Shown here piece by piece: positions 31,655 through 38,039 of a stretch of DNA of 38,039 nt. The translations under genes were made by a program, and so were the position numbers. Numbering within the stretch: the stretch's first letter is position 1; every line of letters begins with the position of its first letter. This DNA comes from Chloromonas sp. AAM2 (taxonomy: Eukaryota > Chlorophyta > Chlorophyceae > Chlamydomonadales > Chlamydomonadaceae). Below the pieces are notes generated by a model, which saw only the letters and a list, made by a program, of their open reading frames with translations, ran no database searches and was not told the DNA's origin. The DNA lies in contig QAXH01006506.1 in NCBI GenBank assembly GCA_004335635.1, positions 17,574 to 55,612 on the forward strand, written 5' to 3'.

Positions 31655-33692
31655 ATGCCTGCCGATGGCGCAGAGCTTCCAATCACTTTTGATGAAGTGC
31701 GAGAGAAGAACCTTGAGCAGCTAAAGCTGCTGAACAGCGTTATATTCCCGATGAAGTTTCAGGTGCGCTTTGCTCGCAGCCGAATCAAATACCAGTGTGA
31801 TGTAGATCCAACCATGGATCCAATCTGTGTTCATGGATCATTGTCCTCGCTCCTTCCCACATGGCGTGCAGGACCAGCTCTACCGCGATTGCATGAAGTT
31901 CCCAGATATGACACATCTAGGTGAGCTGAGCAAGCCCTGCCAAACACCCATGCATGCAGTGCCGTGCACTTTCTGTGCATGGGTCTGCATGCCATGCCAC
32001 CATCTCATCTTGAGCCTGAACAGGTTGTTTACTCAAATGAGGCACGCTCTGACAGAAAAGGGTGCCTCACGTTCCCAGATCAATCTCGTGACACATGCCA
32101 CAAGCTAATTCATTGATCAACTATACATGGTCGATCGTAATGCATGGGCCCTATTCATCTGCAGCGTACCACAATGATGTCCTCGTGGGTGCGGTAGCAG
32201 CACGCTGTGAAAACCAGGTAAGATACAATCACTAGCTGGTGCCTTGCAACTTTCACCATCCTAGGAGCCTAGCCCTAACCAAGATTTCCTCTTCCCAGAG
32301 GTAATAAGCATGTGCTGGTCAAAAGTGGTTTAACCAAGCTTAGGCTGACACAGATGCCAAATCCCATCTGATGTACACGTGCACGTGCTTGCTGCTTTCT
32401 CTCGCCCTGCAGCCGTCGGGTTCTCCGCGGCTCTACATCGCCACACTAGGTGTCTTGGCACCTTACCGCGGCTACGGGATAGGTGGGTGCCTATGGAACA
32501 TATGCATGCATCACATGGCGGACAAGGTTGCATCCATCCTCCTCCCATACACAGTTGTTGTGACCAGATAAGCCCTGGCCTACCCTGAGCAAGAAAGCAT
32601 GCATGTGAATGTGAACAAAACGGGCTGAAGAAATCCAGATCATCGTGTGCAGGATACAAAGAGGCCAACTAAGCTTCACTTGGTCCGTGCGACTCAGCCA
32701 CCACTGGCCGACACATGTTTCTAGCCTCAAGTAACTGTCCACGTGATGCACATGCCTGCTTTGGTGCGCCTCCACTGGCTGGCATTCGTTACCTGTGAGT
32801 AACGGCTCATGGTTGACGTGCCTGCTGCAGGGCGGCGGTTACTGGCCAAGTGTCTAGCGGGGGCTGAGGGCGACTCGGCGTTGGGCGAGGCGGTTGTGCA
32901 CGTGCAGGCGGGGAATGATGACGCGCTGAGGTTCTACCAGGCAGCTGGTTTCAAGGTGCGCGTGACAGGCAGCAGATTCCCTTCATGGCAGGTTTGCCCA
33001 TATCATCAATGGGTTGATGCGATAACAGAAAGGCCTACAGTGGGTGCTCGGTGATGTCACTGCTGATGATCATAACCCCCTGCTGTGCATAGCTTGGGTT
33101 ATGGGTGACAGGCAGCGGGGTTCAAGGTGCGAACAGTGGTCGACATCAAGATGAGCTGCAGTCAGTAGTCGTCATCGTCATCATCATGGCGTTCACAGGT
33201 TTGCCCATAGCATAGGGCGCTCAGTTGGTGATGTGTGTGTGGGTGGGTGGGTGGGTGGGTGTGTTACATGGCCTTCAGTCCGGGGAGGACTGCTCGGCAA
33301 GGGCAAGGGTGGAAAGAAAACAAGCAGCACAACAGTTGGTGATGTCACTGCTGATGGCATGAGCCCTTGCTGTGCGTAGCATGGCGCTTGTGCGTAGCAT
33401 GACGCTTGTGCGCGGCAGGCGCTTGAGATATGATCACCGTGGGTCACCTTGGACTCATGATCACGTTCAAACGCATCAAGTTAATGTGCGACGAACCCAA
33501 GCTGTTGAATATCAGGAAATGTCATGTGCCCACATGAAGCAGGTTTACGAGCTGCCCGTGCTTTGAAGCCATTGCCCAGCCCTACGTTCATCGCATGAAC
33601 TTCATATGCAGGTGACTGAGACCATTAAGGACTACTATAAAAGGTTGGACCAGCCTGATGCCCTGCTGCTGGTGAAGGACCTGAAACAGTAA
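31655..33692 (+). CDS. NAA50: NAA50, N-alpha-acetyltransferase 50 (NatE catalytic subunit)
   Basis: GNAT-fold enzyme that transfers acetyl from acetyl-CoA to the alpha-amino group of nascent chains that keep Met, working with the NatA complex at the ribosome. Exons: 31655-31762, 31872-31920, 32165-32217, 32413-32482, 32831-32955, 33612-33692 (TAA); phases agree, 161 aa against 169 in human. Family landmarks: LEQLKLLNSVIFPMKFQ, DVLVGAVAARCENQ, RLYIATLGVLAPYRGYGIG (RGYGIG is the acetyl-CoA loop; the Tyr matches the catalytic Tyr73 of human), VVHVQAGNDDALRFYQAAGF (His matches human His112), and IKDYYKRLDQPDALLLVKDL. All catalytic residues seem intact. The start ATG is 10 codons before the conserved block, as in homologues. 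Partial copies of exon 5 lie in the last intron. Confidence 0.96.
33230..33264. repeat. (GT)n/(GGGT)n simple repeat
   Basis: GTGTGTGT followed by five GGGT units within the last NAA50 intron. A G-run of this kind could form a quadruplex. Confidence 0.9.
33262..33313 (+). repeat. Dispersed repeat copy B (pairs with 23298-23350)
   Basis: Same 50-bp sequence as copy A, 10 kb away, in the last NAA50 intron. Confidence 0.8.
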
Positions 33693-34874
33693 CACGACAC
33701 GGCGACCTTGAGCCTTTATTTGGCTGAATTATAACACGAGCGGAGCAAAACGGGCGGTGAAGCACAGCTAGTTTGAAACATGAGCGGAGTAACGTATCAC
33801 AGGAAATGGCCGTGTTGCTGTGCCCTGAGTTCCTGAGTTCTGCTGCACATTCGGATGTGCTTGCATGCATGTTGGTTTCTTTGCTTGGCTAGTTTAGCGA
33901 CACTGCTAGTTCAGGTCTTGCAGGCTTATTGGCATCTTGACAATAGTAGTAAGATCACGGAAGATAAACGATTATCAAATCATCTTTCAGGGTGTTCCAA
34001 GATACTACAACATAGGAAACCACACGATTTTTCACTTGTCACTACAATGCATTTTCTCGCCCTAATTCCAATTCTGTTCATCACTGTGGCAAGTGCGGGA
34101 TGGCCTATGGTCCAATGCATTAGCGTTCGTGCATCATCTCGAACCGTAGTAGCACCTGACACACAGGCTAGGAACTGCATACACACCTTGACGAGGGATG
34201 AGTAGATAACAACAGAAAGGGAGTGGTGCATACCTTATTGCCCGGCTTATGAGGCTTAGCTTCTGTCGCATTCAGCCCAGCTTTCCTGCTGCTCTTCTCT
34301 AGCATTTGTGCTGCCGCTTGCTATCTGCGGTCTGATGGCCCTGCTACTGACGTGTTTCTGCTCCCACAGTTTGCCAGCTCACTCAGTCAGTATCACATCG
34401 TTCGGTTTACAGAAAGAACATTCCTGATCAAAGCATTCACAAATCGCTTACGCGCCACAGCGACTACCTGCCCGCAAAGTCAGCAAGTTTTCTGACAACT
34501 TGATAACATTGCAATCCACCAAGTACCATGACATGAAGACGCAACGGAAGCATTTTACAAGAGCTCGTAGCACAGTGACCGCTCTATTGTTCATTGACCG
34601 GCAAGCTGCCACTAAAGTAATCCAAAGTACGTGCCCGCAGTACTTGCATTTTCCCTGCCAGATATGCTTATTGACAGACGATGCCCTGCATGCAGAGAAA
34701 TGGTATGCATACGGTAGTCCGCCCACCGGACCAGTTTCATCGGACCCTTCGCAACACAGGCAACACGGCCTAATGGTCGAGCAACGTATGTAGTGTGGCT
34801 AGACCACGCCGATAAGAAGCAGCAGGTTGTGAAAGGGTGAAGGTGGACGAAAACCGGCCTGGGCGAGGGCAATC
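33693..34874. other. Convergent intergenic region
   Basis: Lies between the NAA50 stop (plus) and the stop of the membrane-protein gene (minus). No supported gene. TTACA at 34555-34559 reads TGTAA on the minus strand and could be the poly(A) signal of the membrane-protein gene. Confidence 0.45.
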
Positions 34875-35945
34875 TTAGCGAGTGGGAGCTCCCTTGTAGC
34901 CAGGTGGCATCATCACCGGGATTTCCTGCCGCTGGGGTGTAGTGACTTGCGGAAGTGGAACTTGCTCCATGGCTTCCTTGACCTTTCCGCCCACTGCCTT
35001 CGCCGGCTCCGAAACAGCGGCCTGAACTCTGGACACAATGGAGGGCGCCGCGGGTGCACCGATGCCCGTTCTTCCCGCAACAGCGGCCTTCTCAATCATA
35101 GGTGGAGCGCGCTTATCTGCATTAAACAAGCGGAAAATCAGGTCACTGCTGCATCAATCAGCAATTCGGTGAGTTTTCTTATCCGCCTGTTGCATTCTCT
35201 GCAATTCAGAGGCTTGTGCGGAAGCAGACATTGTATCGCTGCTATGTCACCACTGTTGTCAATTGCGTCAATATTCTGAGAACCATTAGCACAGCATGAG
35301 CAGATGTCACACAAGGTAAGAGCAGGCGGCCTCGCTCTGCAGCGATTCAAGGGCCGGCAGGCTCACAGACATGCGCAGGCTTGAAGATTGACTCATCAAA
35401 CCAGTTGTACTTACCAAACAAGTGGAAGAAGTCAGTGACCAGGGTAGCCGTGTAGGTGGTTACAAAATGGAAGTAACCATATGCAAGTGCCGCGGCCACG
35501 GCAACGCCCCAGTAAAAGAAGGACCTGTAGGAGAAGTACGCAAAGGTGTCCGGCCATCAGTTCCTATTAAACGTCCTAAGGCGTCGTAAGACATGGAACG
35601 GGATGGGAACCACCCTGAGCAAGAAAGCAAACGAGTTGGATCAAGCAAAAACGACAGGCAGTCTTATTAACCTTGTCCATCATGCAATGTGCCTTGCACG
35701 TGGTTCATCACGTGGAGGAAAGGACGCGGATTGCATCAACATCACCCATCGACCTACCCAACAAGACTACCCAGCAAGACAAGAGGCAAGTTTCCAAGTT
35801 TGCAAGTTCTCGCCCTGCCCTGCACCGAGTGTGCCAAAGCTGCACTGAACTTGTTGATGCCCATGCCCCCACATCGCCTTACTCACGTGTACCACTGCAA
35901 GAAGCCCCAGAACCTCTGCTCGAACCAATTCCCGTGCGCGCCCAT
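34875..35945 (-). CDS. Small single-pass membrane protein, 136 aa, unknown function
   Basis: Exons in transcription order: 35945-35887, 35524-35415, 35116-34875 (TAA); GT-AG borders and phases agree. The protein begins MGAHGNWFEQRFWGFLQWYT, aromatic and amphipathic, then one membrane segment (about residues 22-40, FYWGVAVAAALAYGYFHFV), a second amphipathic stretch (TATLVTDFFHLF) and a soluble Ala/Pro/Lys-rich tail of about 80 residues with PLPQVTTPQRQEIPVMMPPG near the end. No family recognised. Small aromatic-rich single-pass proteins occur as accessory subunits of mitochondrial or chloroplast complexes and in the ER; no transit peptide is seen with this start. An exon extension upstream of the ATG stays open (SSEEAGRK before Met), so a longer N-terminus is possible. 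Confidence 0.72.
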
Positions 35946-36939
35946 CTTTCTTCCTGCTTCCTCACTGCTGATGCCCGCGGGCGCCGGAGCTGCAGGCACA
36001 ACACACCATGCATGCGTTCGCAAACCCGCTGTCGGCACGAGTGATGAAGCAGACATGCGTGCATTGTAGCAAGCCGTGCTGAAGATCCCGCCGAGGCTCG
36101 GCCGAGACCAAGCTCATGACGTCAAAATGTCGGCAACGCTTGCTCTCGGTGACCCCGGCCGCAATGCAAGGCATGAACAGAGCTGTTGCTGTCCGACGAC
36201 AACATACGTCCTGTCGTGTAAGGCACGCACCTGTCCGCGCTGCCATGACAGGCCGGTGAAAGGGCGGTAAGAGCGGCGTGGTCGCCCACAGGATGCTGGT
36301 CTTTAGCAACTGGACAACAGCGAAACTCAAGTTCTTTTGTGTTATCAACTGAGTGTGTGCGTCCAAGCGCAAGCTTGATGGCTCCGATGATGTCCGTTAC
36401 GCCGTCCAATGACAGCCTGAAGTCATTGCCCCGGAGTCATTGCCCTGAAGTCACCCCACGCATCCAGCTCGGCAACTGCTGTCGCTCTGAAGTCATTGCC
36501 CAGGCAGATGATGATGTTCACCCACCCAGAATCGCTTTGAGCTCATGCTGGGCCACAGCGCTAGCGTAAAAAAACAAATGATGTGTCCAGTTGCCAGTGA
36601 CGTCGATGGAAACTCACTCCCTGTGTGGTACATCCCTCAAAGGGGCCGGAAAACTTTTTACAGCTAGCTAGCGTCACTGGACGTCGGCCGTCCTTTGAAT
36701 TAATACTTCGTTGCGGCGGAAGGTGCATACATAGTGCAGCACTTGACTATGCTGGCTTGGCATGCTTAGAATATCAACACTGTTGTACTGGCGCTTGTCA
36801 ACGTAGCTCGGCCAGCAACACTGTGGGTGAGACGGCAGCTGCTGGGATTCACAGTTGGTCGAGTCAGGGAGACGAGGACGGAGATGATACGCTCTGCCAG
36901 GGGTCTGTTTTCTTGCACAGCGCGGGTCAAACGCTCTGT

Positions 36940-36999
36940 CCATTCCATGTCACGTGAAGAGGCCCGGTGAACAGGCCCATTCCATGTCACGTGAAGAGG
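36940..36999. repeat. 23-bp direct repeat containing CACGTG
   Basis: CCATTCCATGTCACGTGAAG plus AGG occurs exactly at 36940-36962 and 36977-36999, with a 37-bp period. Each copy has the palindromic G-box core CACGTG. Confidence 0.85.
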
Positions 37000-37475
37000 T
37001 TCCCTTGAACAGATATGCGCTGCACATTTGCTAGGGCTGATAACGTGAGTATCCTTGAAAATGCTGCGCTTGGGTGGGTGGTGTGGACTGTCGAAATTGT
37101 CGATAGCAGGGCATGGTGCCCATGGCGTCCCATCGGCAGGCAGGTAGCCCTGCTGGGACCTGCAGCACAAACGTGCTCCAAAAGCGAGGAGGGCTGTTGC
37201 GACCACAATGGCGCCAACCCCAATTGACTCTCATGATTCACTTTGGTCTTGTTAACCAACATCACATTGTCAAACCAGGCTCATCTTCAACCATGCCAGC
37301 TGTAGGAATGATGCATGAACCTAACCCGATATATATGCCCAGGCGGAAGTGGCTAGTCCTCATTGTGGTTTATCATGACCGGCAATCGTTCCACATCGAA
37401 TTACAATCGCACACCCTTGCCCGCTCAGGCACATAGGAATACTCAGGCGTCATCAACACGTGCAAAAAAAAAGAA

Positions 37476-37499
37476 GTTTGCCAGTTCTGGGACAATTCT
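37476..37499 (+). repeat. Dispersed 24-bp repeat, copy B
   Basis: Partner of 19555-19578 (one mismatch), following an A9 run. Confidence 0.75.
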
Positions 37500-38039
37500 T
37501 GCGTGTGCTACTTAGATGGTTTATGTTCGCTTTTCCAGTGCACTCATTGCCGTCGGATCCCAGTTCCTTGTGACTCAGTGATGAGAAGTCCTGTGGCGAG
37601 TTACATTACTTTGTCCATTTACTTGTGGTGTATGTGTGCACGGCGTTAGATGTCACGGGATGTGTTGCTGGTGTTGGTAGGCGGTGTTGACTGCCAATAC
37701 TGGGACAGTGGCCAGTGATCCAGAACACAGCGATATAAAGAAGTGACCCAAACTTACAATTCAAATGCACTTTTGAACACAATCACAACCAACACAGTGT
37801 CATGATTCTGAAGGTATCTTGTCACCTGCAAAAGTCAACATGGTCCTTACTCTTTGATGCTTTTTCTAGTGGCCATCTAAACCAAGTTGCGTCTGCATCA
37901 AAACAAAGTGCACAAGCTGTAAGGTAGCCAACACAAATACGGTAGCCTTGCCTATCCTTGTGTTCCACCGTCATTTGATACTGAGTGACACATCCGGTTG
38001 TGGGCTGTGGACATCCATGCATCACGACAGCTGCAGCGC

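Larger units (their letters stand above)
33040..33400 (+). repeat. Duplicated exon 5/intron 5 segments in NAA50
   Basis: Intron 5 holds a copy of the exon 5 end (33111-33125, GCAGCGGGGTTCAAG followed by gtgcg), preceded by AG. It also holds two copies of GGTGATGTCACTGCTGATG (about 33047 and 33339), two of GCTGTGC[AG]TAGC and two of CAGGTTTGCCCATA. It looks like local segmental duplications. Confidence 0.75.
35946..38039. other. Region without a supported gene; weak minus-strand coding hints
   Basis: Two minus-strand stretches read somewhat protein-like: MEWTERLTRAVQENRPLAER from about 36948 down, and KDRQGYRICVGYLTACALCF from about 37960 down. Neither could be chained by phase to good splice sites or to a known family. 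They may be 5' exons or UTR of the 34875-35945 gene, or parts of a gene beyond the right edge. Also present: GAAGTCATTGCC repeats at 36419-36500. Confidence 0.3.

Noticed and set aside
36766..37206. Minus-strand 146-codon frame as a gene
   Set aside because: It opens at a non-ATG codon, spans an exact direct repeat, and matches nothing I recognise; kept only as a hint.
37822..38025. Minus-strand 67-codon frame at the right edge
   Set aside because: No family, no convincing splice borders and it runs near the window edge.
1..38039. tRNA genes, other snRNAs and transposase genes
   Set aside because: Looked for B-box-like TTCGA motifs, U1/U4/U6 signatures and transposase-like frames by eye; none was convincing.

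Overview
The window is nuclear DNA of a ciliated green alga, most likely a chlamydomonadalean chlorophyte. The evidence is very intron-dense genes (13 exons each in BBS7 and DML1), a BBSome gene, a nuclear U2 snRNA gene, (TTAGGG)n tracts, many CATG-rich minisatellites in introns, and long Gln/Pro/Ser low-complexity insertions in otherwise conserved proteins. Species cannot be fixed by eye. One 28-base N gap (23064-23091) shows this is draft assembly.

Layout. 1-6652, minus: first 13 exons (410 codons) of BBS7, running off the left edge. 6653-6952: a 300-bp head-to-head spacer. 6953-14069, plus: complete DML1/Misato gene, 13 exons, 650 codons, with one GC-AG intron. 14149-14185: internal TTAGGG array. 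About 14.2-19.9 kb, plus: unrecognised gene with a repetitive low-complexity exon and a helical C-terminus; its 5' end is unresolved. 21027-24245, plus: unrecognised Pro/Gln-rich protein with a compact, better-ordered C-terminus. 25240-31142, minus: DUF1308/UPF0415 (human C7orf25-like) gene, 8 exons, 907 aa, with a Gln tract of about 137 residues; its second intron contains a same-strand U2 snRNA gene at 28157-28340. 31655-33692, plus: complete NAA50 N-terminal acetyltransferase gene, 6 exons, 161 aa. 34875-35945, minus: small 3-exon gene for a 136-aa single-pass membrane protein of unknown function. 35946-38039: no gene that I can support.

The genes do not form a pathway. BBS7 serves ciliary cargo transport, DML1 mitochondrial organisation, NAA50 co-translational N-terminal acetylation and U2 splicing. 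The recognised genes were assembled by hand: exon phases agree at every junction and the joined proteins follow the remembered family sequences. Exon borders are therefore strong, but nothing was checked by alignment software or RNA data.

Most distinctive: the U2 gene nested in a protein gene intron, with one altered base in its branch-site recognition element and a re-matched 8-bp tertiary pairing; tandem duplications that copy whole splice sites in BBS7; a 15-bp copy of the end of NAA50 exon 5 that keeps the peptide while changing two codons; and two algal genes with no recognised family.
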